A stretch of 64,000 nucleotides of DNA from DASQPE01 sp041488455 (GCA_041488455.1 JBGPPG010000002.1:1-64000), one strand, 5' to 3'. Numbered from the stretch's first letter, positions 35,384 through 43,476 are shown. The notes: generated by a model not told the origin, from the sequence alone. A program made the numbers and translations.

Positions 35384-36007
35384 CTACTTCCATCCCCTCC
35401 TCCTCGCCTCGCCGACGATCAGCTCTGCCGCCCCGTCGTACCCCAGCCGCTCGGTGTTGAGCACGATGTGATACCCCACGGGATCGGCCCAGTCGCGGGA
35501 GTAGTGCTCTCGGTGGTACCGCTCCCGCTGGGCGTCCGTCTGCAGCGTCACCCGTTCGGCTTCCTTGAAATCGAGCCCCAGCCGCTCCGCCGTGACCTTG
35601 ATCCGAAAGCCTTTCGACGCGACCAGCTTCACATGCAGTGCGTCCCGCTCCCGTGCCAGCACCGCCGGTGCCGCCCGGCCGACCAGCACCACCCGTCCCG
35701 CCCGCGCCGCTTCCTCGACCACCGCCTCGGTGATCCGCACCAGGGTGGCCTCGGACAGCTCCGGCACCGTGCCCGTGGCCGGGGGAAAGAGCTCCGGCGT
35801 GGACGTGGCGAGCACCCGCGCGAGCCGCTCGATGAAGCTCGGCGTCCGTTCCTCGATGCCGGCCATTTCCTCCGCCGAGATCCCGGTACGCGCCGCGACC
35901 CGCTCGAGCAGCTCGTTGTCCACCAGCCGCCACCCGAGCGCGTCGGCCACGCGCCCCGCGACCTCAGAGCCGCCGGCGCCGTACTGGCGGGAGACGGTGA
36001 TCAGCAT
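35384..36007 (-). CDS. cytidylate kinase-like family protein
   Basis: A 207-residue P-loop kinase. LITVSRQYGAGGSEVAGRVADALGWRLVDNELL is the N-terminal cytidylate-kinase-like signature. A basic core (YHREHYSRDWADPVGYHIVLNTERLGYDGAAELI) is typical of this group, which is distinct from Cmk. The nucleotide substrate is unknown. It follows the MFS gene by 7 nt on the minus strand and converges on moxR through the heptamer stem. Confidence 0.85.
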   Translation of the reverse strand: MLITVSRQYGAGGSEVAGRVADALGWRLVDNELLERVAARTGISAEEMAGIEERTPSFIERLARVLATSTPELFPPATGTVPELSEATLVRITEAVVEEAARAGRVVLVGRAAPAVLARERDALHVKLVASKGFRIKVTAERLGLDFKEAERVTLQTDAQRERYHREHYSRDWADPVGYHIVLNTERLGYDGAAELIVGEARRRGWK

Positions 36008-36014
36008 GGTCCGC

Positions 36015-37271
36015 TCACGGTCGCGTCCGCCCCAGATACCAGGCGACCCCTGCCACGATCAGGCAGCACGCCGCGCCGCCCAGCCCGATGGAATAGCGCA
36101 CGCCGAGGTGCTCCGCCACGATGCCAGCCTGGAACGAGCCGATCGGCGCCAGTCCGAGGACCAGGAACGAGTAGACGCCCATCACCCGGCCGCGGAGATG
36201 GTCCGGCGCCTGGATCTGGAGCAGCGTGTTCCCTAGGATCCCGTTGGCCGCCATCGTCCACCCTGCGAGCGTGAACAGGCCGAGTGATGCCGAGAAGCTC
36301 GACACCACCGCGATGCAGGCCAGCGTGGCGCCGAAGAGCGATGACGCGGCGATCAGCAGCCGCTCCTTCCGGTACCGCTTCCCGAACCCGGCCAGGCCCA
36401 GCGCTCCAGCCGCCGCGCCGACGCCGATCGCCGAGACCAGCGCGGCGTATCCCGACGCTCCGACCTTGAGCACGTCGCGGGCGAAGACCGGGGCCATGAT
36501 CATGAAGGGGAACCCGAAGATGGCGAAGCCCGCGATGAGCACCACCAGCGCGCGGGGCCACCGGTTGTCCAGCACGTAGCGGAAGCCCTCTTTCATCGCG
36601 GCGAGTGCGTTCGGGCGGGAGCCCGACGCGGGCGGCGCGGTCCGCATCATGACCAGGCTGGCCACGACGGCGAGGTAGCTCGCGGCGTTGGCGAAGAAGC
36701 AGGCCGCCAGCCCGAACGCCGCGATCAGGGCCCCGGCCACCGCGGGGCCGATCACGCGCGCCACGTTGAACCCCATCGAGCTGAGGGCCAGCGCATTCAT
36801 CAGATCTTCCCGCTCCACCAGATCTACCACCAGCGCCTGGCGGGTCGGCACCTCGAACGCCGAGAGCAGCCCCGCGAACACGGCGAGCGCCATGATCCAG
36901 TGGACCGTGATCCAGTGGAACACCGTCAGGATGGCGAGGGCGAGGGCCTCGAGCAGCATCAGAGACTGGAGCAGCAGGACGAACCGCCGCTTGTCCACCC
37001 GGTCGGCCACGACACCCCCATAGAGCGTGAGTAGCAGGATCGGAAGCGAGCCGAGCGTCGTCACCAGCCCGACTGCGAACGGCGAGTTCGTCAGCTCGAG
37101 CACCAGCCAGCCGAGGGCTACCTGCTGCATCAGCGTGCCGCAGAGCGACACGAACTGACCGATGAGAAAGAGGCGGAAGTTCCGGTGGCGGAGGGCGGCG
37201 AAGGTGGAGCGGAGCCGGAGAGCGGCGGCCCTGGGCAGGGCGGACGCGGCGGCGGTTATGGCGATGGACAC
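36015..37271 (-). CDS. MFS transporter, enterobactin-exporter-like (MFS_3)
   Basis: A 418-residue major facilitator protein with twelve hydrophobic segments. The N-terminal RHRNFRLFLIGQFVSLCGTLMQQVALGWLV motif and GVVADRVDKRR (loop 2-3 motif A) place it in the EntS/MFS_3 group of exporters; the substrate is unknown. The GTG at 37271 starts just before the first charged stretch. The open frame continues upstream into a heptamer array and is not protein-like there. It is divergent from the VWA gene and probably forms a two-gene unit with the kinase-like gene. Confidence 0.88.
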   Translation of the reverse strand: MSIAITAAASALPRAAALRLRSTFAALRHRNFRLFLIGQFVSLCGTLMQQVALGWLVLELTNSPFAVGLVTTLGSLPILLLTLYGGVVADRVDKRRFVLLLQSLMLLEALALAILTVFHWITVHWIMALAVFAGLLSAFEVPTRQALVVDLVEREDLMNALALSSMGFNVARVIGPAVAGALIAAFGLAACFFANAASYLAVVASLVMMRTAPPASGSRPNALAAMKEGFRYVLDNRWPRALVVLIAGFAIFGFPFMIMAPVFARDVLKVGASGYAALVSAIGVGAAAGALGLAGFGKRYRKERLLIAASSLFGATLACIAVVSSFSASLGLFTLAGWTMAANGILGNTLLQIQAPDHLRGRVMGVYSFLVLGLAPIGSFQAGIVAEHLGVRYSIGLGGAACCLIVAGVAWYLGRTRP

Positions 37272-37276
37272 CGGAC

Positions 37277-37350
37277 AACAGTAAACGGTGAACGGTAAAC
37301 AGTGAACAGGGCCACGGCAGTGAACCGTGAACGGTAAGCGGTGAACAGGG
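37277..37350. repeat. GTGAACA-type heptamer array in a divergent promoter region
   Basis: About nine 7-nt units (GTAAACG, GTGAACG, GTAAACA, GTGAACA, GTGAACC, GTGAACG, GTAAGCG) in two blocks, all in the same direction, end in GGGGG. A decayed facing arm may be present at 37430-37455. Unlike the other arrays it lies between two divergent starts and carries no stop codon of a gene, so it cannot be only a 3' end element. Confidence 0.75.
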
Positions 37351-37469
37351 GGTCCGGCCCCCAGAGGGTCCGCGTTGAACCTTCCGGGGATCGGGGGTAG
37401 CATTGAGAAGGCAGGGGATGCCTCCAATGCCCCGTGTTCGCGGTTCTACTCACCGTCCACCTCTCGGCC

Positions 37470-38759
37470 ATGCGCTTCACCACGTACTCCAAGTTCGTCC
37501 CCGAGCTGGCTGACGCCGTCAATCTCCAGGGTCTGCTCGACCAGCTGAGCGACTTCCTCCTCCAGTCCGGCTTCGCCGGGCAGGGCCAGTCGTTCTGGCA
37601 AGACGAGATGGAAGACGGGGACCGCTCGCTGGAGGCGCTCAAGCAGGCCGTGCTCAAGGCGCTGATGGACTCCGGCCAGCTCACCCCGGAGATGCTCAAG
37701 GTCCTTCGGGGCGAGGGCACCGGCGACCCGGAGCGCGACAAGGAGATCGAGCGGCAGCTGGGCGAGCTGCTGGACCGGATCGTACAGCGGCTGATCGACG
37801 AGGGGTACCTGAACGTCACCCAAGCGCCCCAGGTGCCGGGGGGGTACCAGTCCATGTTCGGCCCGGGCGGCAAGGCCCAGTCCGCCGCCCAGCAGGTGCA
37901 GTTCAACCTGACCGAGAAGGGCATCGATTTCCTCGGCTACAAGACCCTCAAGAACCTGCTCGGGAGCGTGGGCAAGTCGAGCTTCGGAGCTCACGAGACC
38001 CCGTATCTCGCCACCGGCGTCGAGACCGAGGGAACCAGCAAGCCGTACGAGTTCGGCGACGTGCTCAACCTCGACGTCCCCGCCACACTCGGCAGCGCCA
38101 TCGCGCGCGAGGGGCTGGGCGTCCCGCTCAATCTCGAGTACGAAGATCTGATGGTGAGCCAGGCCGAGTACCGCTCGTCCTCCGCGACCGTGCTCATGCT
38201 CGACTGCTCCCACTCGATGATCCTCTACGGCGAGGACCGCTTCACCCCGGCCAAGAAGGTGGCCCTCGCCCTGACCCACCTGATCCGCACCCAGTTCCCG
38301 GGAGACAGTCTCCGCGTCGTTCTCTTCCACGACTCGGCCGAGGAGATTCCGCTCAGCGCCCTCGCCGCGGCGCAGGTCGGTCCCTACCACACCAACACCG
38401 CCGAGGGGCTCAAGCTGGCCCGCCGCATCCTGCTGGGCCAGAAGAAGGACATGCGCCAGATCATCATGATCACGGACGGCAAGCCGTCCGCGCTCACCAT
38501 GCCCGACGGCCGGATCTACGTGAACTCGATGGGGCTCGACCCGCAGATCCTGGCCGCCACCTACCGCGAGGTCGCCAACTGCCGGCGCAGCGGCATCATG
38601 ATCAACACATTCATGCTGGCGCGCGACCGGAGCCTGGTGGAGTTCGTCAAGCAGGTGGCGGCCATCTGCAAGGGGAAGGCGTACTTCACCAATACGATGA
38701 CGCTCGGACAGTTCATTCTCATGGACTTCATGAAGCGGAAGACGCGGAGAGTGAGCTGA
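37470..38759 (+). CDS. VWA-domain protein, probable MoxR partner
   Basis: A 429-residue cytosolic protein. An N-terminal helical half (LLDQLSDFLLQSGF; ERQLGELLDRIVQRLIDEGYL) is followed by a von Willebrand A domain from about residue 230 with the MIDAS motif LDCSHSM (DxSxS), a TNTAEGLKLA threonine, and ITDGKPSA for the third metal ligand position. MoxR ATPases usually act with such a protein on large complexes. The pair is separated here by two genes on the other strand. No Shine-Dalgarno is seen before ATG 37470; the leader is a heptamer array plus 120 nt. Confidence 0.85.
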   Translation: MRFTTYSKFVPELADAVNLQGLLDQLSDFLLQSGFAGQGQSFWQDEMEDGDRSLEALKQAVLKALMDSGQLTPEMLKVLRGEGTGDPERDKEIERQLGELLDRIVQRLIDEGYLNVTQAPQVPGGYQSMFGPGGKAQSAAQQVQFNLTEKGIDFLGYKTLKNLLGSVGKSSFGAHETPYLATGVETEGTSKPYEFGDVLNLDVPATLGSAIAREGLGVPLNLEYEDLMVSQAEYRSSSATVLMLDCSHSMILYGEDRFTPAKKVALALTHLIRTQFPGDSLRVVLFHDSAEEIPLSALAAAQVGPYHTNTAEGLKLARRILLGQKKDMRQIIMITDGKPSALTMPDGRIYVNSMGLDPQILAATYREVANCRRSGIMINTFMLARDRSLVEFVKQVAAICKGKAYFTNTMTLGQFILMDFMKRKTRRVS

Positions 38760-39457
38760 CCCAGTCGACCGCCCGGGAGCTGGCCGCGCTCGAGCGGGCG
38801 ATCGTAAGCTGTGAACGCTGTCCCCGCCTGGTCGCGTACCGACAGCGGGTGGCCCGCACCAAGAAGCGGGAATTCCAGGACTGGACCTATTGGGGACGGC
38901 CGGTGCCCGCGTTTGGCGACCCCCGAGCGCGGCTCCTGATCGTGGGTCTCGCGCCCGCCGCGCACGGCGCCAACCGCACCGGGCGGATGTTCACCGGCGA
39001 CTCCAGCGGCGACTGGCTCTACGACGCGCTGCACCGCTACGGCTTTGCCGATCGAGCCGAGTCCCGGAGCTGGGACGACGGCCTCACGCTCACCGGCTGC
39101 TGGATCACCGCCGCTGCCCGCTGCGCTCCCCCCGACAACAAGCCCACCCGCGAAGAGCTGGTCCGCTGCCGGCCCTACCTCGAGCGCGAGGTTGGGCTCC
39201 TTAGCTCGGTGAAGGTCGTGCTGGCGCTCGGCCGCGTGGCCTGGGAGACCTGGCTCCGCGCGAGCGGATGGTGGGAGCGGCTTCCGCCGGCCAAGCGGCC
39301 CCCGTTTTCGCACGGTGCCGAGACGACGCTGCCCGACGGGCGGATCCTGCTGGTTTCCTACCACCCGAGCCGGCAGAACACCAACACCGGGAAGCTCACC
39401 CGGGAGATGTGGTATGGGATATTCGAGCGGGCGAGGGAGCTGGTGGGAACGGCGTGA
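38756..39457 (+). CDS. family-5 (UdgB-type) uracil-DNA glycosylase
   Basis: A Fe-S uracil-DNA glycosylase that removes uracil and related bases. The domain has VGLAPAAHGANRTGRMFTGD (catalytic region), TAAARCAPPDNKP with a cluster cysteine, and VSYHPSRQNTNTG as the C-terminal motif. The N-terminal cluster pair CERCP is upstream of the first GTG (38849), so that start is wrong. In frame above it there is no ATG, GTG or TTG, but CTG 38756-38758 overlaps the VWA stop as CTGA with GGAG 6 nt before it, giving 233 residues. The stop lies at the edge of a heptamer array. Confidence 0.88.
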   Translation: MTQSTARELAALERAIVSCERCPRLVAYRQRVARTKKREFQDWTYWGRPVPAFGDPRARLLIVGLAPAAHGANRTGRMFTGDSSGDWLYDALHRYGFADRAESRSWDDGLTLTGCWITAAARCAPPDNKPTREELVRCRPYLEREVGLLSSVKVVLALGRVAWETWLRASGWWERLPPAKRPPFSHGAETTLPDGRILLVSYHPSRQNTNTGKLTREMWYGIFERARELVGTA

Positions 39458-39516
39458 AAAGTGAGAAGGGAGAAGGCGGGTCCTCTCCCTTCTCACCTCT
39501 CACTTCTCACTTCCCG
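39454..39516. repeat. GTGAGAA-type heptamer array in two facing arms
   Basis: The left arm (39454-39480) has GTGAAAA-GTGAGAA-GGGAGAA-GGCGGG and contains the glycosylase stop TGA at 39455-39457. The right arm (39482-39516) reads TTCTCAC units and contains the M48 stop (39507-39509, TGA on the minus strand). The two convergent genes therefore end in the two arms of one hairpin. Confidence 0.8.
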
Positions 39517-40958
39517 CCCGCCACCACCCGCTTGTATTGCCGTCCCGGCCGCAGCGTGGCGTCCGGACCGTCCAGCCCGTTGATCAGCGCCACCTCCTCG
39601 ATCTTCACCGTCGAGGGGTACCGCTGGTGGAACTGCGTGAGCGTCATCTCCTGGTCCACCTTCACCAGATCGATCCGCGCCGGGCGCACGTTGAGCGCCG
39701 CGGGGTCCTTGAGCTCGCGGAAGCTCCCGGCAGTCGTCCGGAAAGCCTGGTCGTACGCCTTGAGACCGCCGGCGCCCGTGTACCCCAGGATGCCGTAGGT
39801 GTTCCCGGCGTGTGAGACAAAGGTCACCAGGCCCTCCACCTGCCCCTGCTCCGTCTGGGCAGCGAAGTAGCTCGACGCCGCCGGCAGCCCATTGATGGAC
39901 TGCGTCGTTCCCTGGCCGGCCTGTACGCCTTGCTGCGAGAGGAACTGACGCGCGGCGTCCGCCGGGGCGGTCTTTCCCGCGAGCTGGAGCTGGATTATCG
40001 CGTCCTGGTTCGGGCTCGCGCCCACCACGGCATCGGCCGTGTTCTGCGTCTTCCAGCCGTCGGGAAACTGGAGCTGGAAGCGGAGATCCGGGTGGAGGAA
40101 CGCGGGGCCCTGGAAGAACCCCTGCCGCGGATCCTCGCCGTAGACCATCCCGTCGATCCGCTGGAGGTACTCGTCCCGCAGAACAACCGCGTTGCTCAAG
40201 TCCTTGTGCAGGGTGTCCAGACGGCCCTCGGTGGTCTTGATCCGGTTGCCGGGATCGGGGTGGGTCGAGAGCCACTCCGGCACCCGCCCCCGCCCGCCGC
40301 CGCCGCTCAGCTGGCTCAGGGCCTGGAGCGTCTGGAACATGTTGATCATCTGCCGGACGTCGTACCCCTGGTTCAACGCATAGCGGAAGCCCGCCAGGTC
40401 GGCCTCGTTCTCCGCGTCCCGCCCGTACTTGAGGAACAGGACGCCAAGCCCCTGGCCGAACGCGCCACTGAGCTGGGCCACGGTGGAGTTCAGAATTGAG
40501 CCGACCCCAAGCCCGATCTGGGCGATCTGGGCCCGGGAGATCTGCTGCACCGAGTGCCGGTTGGTCACGTGTCCGATCTCGTGCCCGACCACGGTGGCGA
40601 GCTCCGCCTCGTTGGTGATGGACGTCATGAGCCCGCGGGTCACGAAGATGAACCCGCCTGGCAGCGCGAACGCGTTGACCGCGGCGTCGTTGACGATGTG
40701 GAACTCCCAGGGGAGCTGGGGCCGCTCGGAGGCCGCGGCCATCTTCATGCCGATGCCCGCCACGTAGGCCTGGATCGCCGCGTCATTGTAGTACCCGATG
40801 CTCTGGGCAACGCTCTGGGCGTTCTGCCGGCCCATGTCGATCTCCTGGGCCTCGGACACCAGGGAGAGCTCGCTCTTGCCGGTGACGGGGTTGACGGCGC
40901 ACCCCAGCGCCCCGCCGGCGCCGAGCGAAAGACAGATGAGAGCGGTTAGTCGATGCAT
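39507..40958 (-). CDS. M48-family metalloprotease lipoprotein
   Basis: A 483-residue exported protease of the M48/BepA-like group. A signal peptide is followed by the lipobox cysteine in GALGCAVNPVTG. The zinc motif VVGHEIGHVTNRHS (HExxH) is at about residue 130, and the third ligand E is in NEADLAGFRYAL. The C-terminal half is a non-catalytic domain. Family members degrade or chaperone outer-membrane proteins. ATG 40958 has GAGG about 10 nt upstream; the alternative ATG 40967 has no properly spaced ribosome site. Confidence 0.88.
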   Translation of the reverse strand: MHRLTALICLSLGAGGALGCAVNPVTGKSELSLVSEAQEIDMGRQNAQSVAQSIGYYNDAAIQAYVAGIGMKMAAASERPQLPWEFHIVNDAAVNAFALPGGFIFVTRGLMTSITNEAELATVVGHEIGHVTNRHSVQQISRAQIAQIGLGVGSILNSTVAQLSGAFGQGLGVLFLKYGRDAENEADLAGFRYALNQGYDVRQMINMFQTLQALSQLSGGGGRGRVPEWLSTHPDPGNRIKTTEGRLDTLHKDLSNAVVLRDEYLQRIDGMVYGEDPRQGFFQGPAFLHPDLRFQLQFPDGWKTQNTADAVVGASPNQDAIIQLQLAGKTAPADAARQFLSQQGVQAGQGTTQSINGLPAASSYFAAQTEQGQVEGLVTFVSHAGNTYGILGYTGAGGLKAYDQAFRTTAGSFRELKDPAALNVRPARIDLVKVDQEMTLTQFHQRYPSTVKIEEVALINGLDGPDATLRPGRQYKRVVAGGK

Positions 40959-40998
40959 TGGCAGCATCCTCGCAACGATTGATCCGAGAATCTACATC

Positions 40999-41032
40999 AA
41001 GAAGGGCCGGAGGACTCTAGGTCCTCCGGCCC
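40999..41032 (-). terminator. intrinsic terminator of the Tad pilus operon
   Basis: GGGCCGGAGGAC (41004-41015) and GTCCTCCGGCCC (41021-41032) are perfectly complementary over 12 bp with loop TCTAG. On the minus strand it is followed by TTCTTGATG, a T-rich tail. It is placed 27 nt after the last gene of the Tad operon. Confidence 0.85.
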
Positions 41033-41058
41033 GGTCCCGCCTGCCCCCTGGGAAATGG

Positions 41059-41778
41059 TCAGCGCTTGCGCTTGGGGGGGGCGGTGTGCGCCTTGGCAGC
41101 CGCGTCCGAGTCGGACGGCTCGGCCGCCGCGCTCTCGGTCACCGCCGGCGCCGGGGCCTGGGCCGTCTCGTTCAGCCGGTCGGCGAGGGTGAAGGTGCTG
41201 CGGCCCGCGGCGTCCACGCCCAGTCCGGCCCGGGTAGAGCCCGCCCGGTCGGCGAACACGATGTTGGCGGCGCCGTCCGGAGAGATCCCCAGTACCGTTC
41301 GGGTCTTCCCCATTTCGTCCGCGAACGCCATCGAGCCGCTCTGGTCCGGCAGCAGCGCGAACACCGCGCGCGGACGCCCGGCCACATCCGAGAACGAGAC
41401 GCCGGAGGTCCCGTCCTGGAGCAGACTGAGCTTGACCCGAGGCCGGCCGGCGGAATCCTGGAGCACCAGCCGCACGGCGCTGTCGTCGCCGATCCCCCAT
41501 GCGCCGCGAACGGTGCCGACCGCGTCCCGGAGAATGAACCGGCGGGCGGCGACCTCCTCGGCGACGCTGCCGGGAGCCCCGTGCCGGCCGCTGGCCCACA
41601 CCAGTGCCACGATGAGCCCGAGCAGCACCGCCAGGCCCATGAACGCGTACGAGCTGTATCGGCGCAGCCGGCGATTTTCCCGCTCCAGCGCCTCCAGCCG
41701 GTGAAGGAATACGACCTCGGGGCGGTGCCGCGCCTGCTCTTCCGGAGTGGGGACGTGGGGGCCCGGCGTGCCGGTCAC
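41059..41778 (-). CDS. membrane-anchored protein with 23-24-residue repeats, last gene of the Tad operon
   Basis: No family was recognised. The 239-residue protein has a short cytoplasmic coiled segment (LHRLEALERENRRLRRY), one membrane helix (about residues 44-63), and then about five tandem repeats of 23-24 residues with a common pattern F-x-D-x-x-G-x-x-R-x-x-L-x-x-x-x-D. Examples are LVLQDSAGRPRVKLSL and MAFADEMGKTRTVLGI. This strand-turn-strand pattern suggests a small beta-solenoid. The C-terminus is disordered and ends KRKR. GTG 41778 overlaps the AAA+ gene (GTGA). Position suggests a pilus-linked surface or scaffold role. Confidence 0.65.
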   Translation of the reverse strand: MTGTPGPHVPTPEEQARHRPEVVFLHRLEALERENRRLRRYSSYAFMGLAVLLGLIVALVWASGRHGAPGSVAEEVAARRFILRDAVGTVRGAWGIGDDSAVRLVLQDSAGRPRVKLSLLQDGTSGVSFSDVAGRPRAVFALLPDQSGSMAFADEMGKTRTVLGISPDGAANIVFADRAGSTRAGLGVDAAGRSTFTLADRLNETAQAPAPAVTESAAAEPSDSDAAAKAHTAPPKRKR

Positions 41779-43115
41779 GAGTCCTCCTGCGGGGCATCGA
41801 GGAAGTAGGAGTTGCACGCCCGCTCGAGCAGGTCCGGCGTGAGCCGGGCCGGCGCGTCGACGTACCGGACCAGGTCGAGAAAGTGGTCCAGCACGTCTCG
41901 TGGGTGGCAGTTGCGGGGAGTGATCCCGCGGGTCCCGTAATAATGCTCGTACAGCTGCGGCACCGCCCAATCCTCGAACGGAATCTCCCGCTCGGCGCAG
42001 CACCGGCGGAAGATCTCCTCGTACGATTCCTCCGTCGGGCCGAGCACGTGCAGCTTGTAGTGAATCCGGCGGAGGAACGCCTCTTCCACCAGCTCGTGGG
42101 GCGAGAGATTGGTCGAGAAAATCAGCAGCGAGTCGAACGGCACCGGGAACTTGCTCCCGGTGTGCAGCGACAGATAGTCGATCCGCTTCTCGAGCGGCAC
42201 GATCCAGCGGTTGAGCAGATCGCGCGGCGCGGTGCGCTGCCGCCCGAAGTCGTCGAGGATCAGCACGCCGCCGTTCGCCTTCAGCTGGAACGGGGCCTGG
42301 TACATCTTGGCGTACGCGTCGAACTGCAGGTCGAGCTGGTCTAGTGTCAGCTCACCGCCGGTGATCACCACCGGCCGCCGGACCAGCACGTAGCGGCGGT
42401 CGTGCTCGGGCACGTGCTTGAGCCAGGTCGGCCCGTCGCCGTCGGGTTCCGGGTCGATTTCCGCCACCTCGTGGTGGTAGACCGGGTCGTAGAGCACGAG
42501 GATCTGCCCCTCGACCTCGAGCGCGTACGGGATGTACAGGTTCCCGCCCAGCAGCCCCGAGATCGTCTCGGCGATGAGCGTCTTGCCGTTACCGGGGCCA
42601 CCGTACAGAAACAGTGACTTGGCCGAGTTGATCGCGGGGCCGAGCATCTCGAGCACCGGATCGCCGATCACCATCTGCCGGAACCCCACCCGCACTTCCT
42701 CCCGCGTCACGTGCACCCGCGAGATCGACTGGTAGTGGCACCACTCGCGGTACTGCTCCAGCGGCACCGGGGCCGGGCCGACGTACTGGCTCGACTCGAG
42801 CGCCTCTCGAGCGCGGGTGCGGCCCTCGCCCGTGAGGTCGAACATGTAGCCGCCCCGCCCGGCGCCGCGGCTGCCCCGCACTTCGACCAGCCGCCGCTGC
42901 TGGAGGGCCAGGAGCTGCTCGTCCAGGAAGGGGAACGGCAGCTTGATCGTCTCCATCAGCTGCTGGCCGGTGCGTGGGCCCTGGAGGTACAGCGTCTTGA
43001 GCATCAGGTCCACGACGAACTCGGCCGAGAGCCCCGTTTCGGCCAGGGTCTCGGGCAGCGGCGGCCGGAGCGGCTCCCCGGCGCGTCCTGCCTTGGGTGC
43101 GGTCGTGGCGGTCAC
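41775..43115 (-). CDS. AAA+ ATPase associated with the Tad operon
   Basis: A 446-residue ATPase. The N-terminal third has winged-helix-like segments (LLALQQRRLVEVRG). A middle AAA+ domain has Walker A YGGPGNGKT (about residue 187), Walker B GGVLILDDFG and a FSTNLSP sensor. The C-terminal lid has GITPRNCHPRDVLDHFLDL. GTG 43115 follows GGAGG by 8 nt and overlaps the DUF192 gene stop. It does not belong to the core Tad set (the TadA ATPase is a separate gene). A regulatory or assembly role is inferred from synteny only. Confidence 0.75.
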   Translation of the reverse strand: MTATTAPKAGRAGEPLRPPLPETLAETGLSAEFVVDLMLKTLYLQGPRTGQQLMETIKLPFPFLDEQLLALQQRRLVEVRGSRGAGRGGYMFDLTGEGRTRAREALESSQYVGPAPVPLEQYREWCHYQSISRVHVTREEVRVGFRQMVIGDPVLEMLGPAINSAKSLFLYGGPGNGKTLIAETISGLLGGNLYIPYALEVEGQILVLYDPVYHHEVAEIDPEPDGDGPTWLKHVPEHDRRYVLVRRPVVITGGELTLDQLDLQFDAYAKMYQAPFQLKANGGVLILDDFGRQRTAPRDLLNRWIVPLEKRIDYLSLHTGSKFPVPFDSLLIFSTNLSPHELVEEAFLRRIHYKLHVLGPTEESYEEIFRRCCAEREIPFEDWAVPQLYEHYYGTRGITPRNCHPRDVLDHFLDLVRYVDAPARLTPDLLERACNSYFLDAPQEDS

Positions 43116-43474
43116 GGGCGTGCCTCCTCGGTCCACACGATGTGATCACCTTCGCGCGTGCCGCTCACGGCAAGCGTACCCGCCGGCAGCTCCAGCGCGG
43201 CGGCCGCCCCGCGGTGCCACCCAGTACGGGCGCCGGGCCGGAGGTCCGTATAGGCCGCGACGACGGTGCCGTCCCGGTCGAGGAAAGCCACGTCCAGCGC
43301 GAACCGCATCCCCAGCATATGCACGGCCCGGCACGGCTCCAGCAGCAGCCCCTCTCCGGGCTCCAGCCGCTGCCGTCCCAGCAATCCCTTGAAGCGCGAC
43401 CACCAGCCGTCGGCGACGGCGATCCGGTCGCCAAGGACCGGCCCTCGGTGGTTCGTGGCCCGCAGGACGCGCAT
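43112..43474 (-). CDS. DUF192 domain protein
   Basis: A 120-residue DUF192 protein. WSRFKGLLGRQRLEPGEGLLLEPC is the family signature with the conserved cysteine, followed by HMLGMRFALDVAFLDRDG and a C-terminal ALELPAGT strand. The function of this family is unknown; members are often found near pilus or secretion genes. The ATG 43474 lies 2 nt after the TadC stop, and the end overlaps the AAA+ gene. The long open frame upstream to 44005 overlaps tadC and is not real. Confidence 0.8.
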   Translation of the reverse strand: MRVLRATNHRGPVLGDRIAVADGWWSRFKGLLGRQRLEPGEGLLLEPCRAVHMLGMRFALDVAFLDRDGTVVAAYTDLRPGARTGWHRGAAAALELPAGTLAVSGTREGDHIVWTEEARP

Positions 43475-43476
43475 GC

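Noticed and set aside
37277..37350. CRISPR array
   Set aside because: Units are 7 nt long and directly adjoining, with no spacers and no cas genes in the window.
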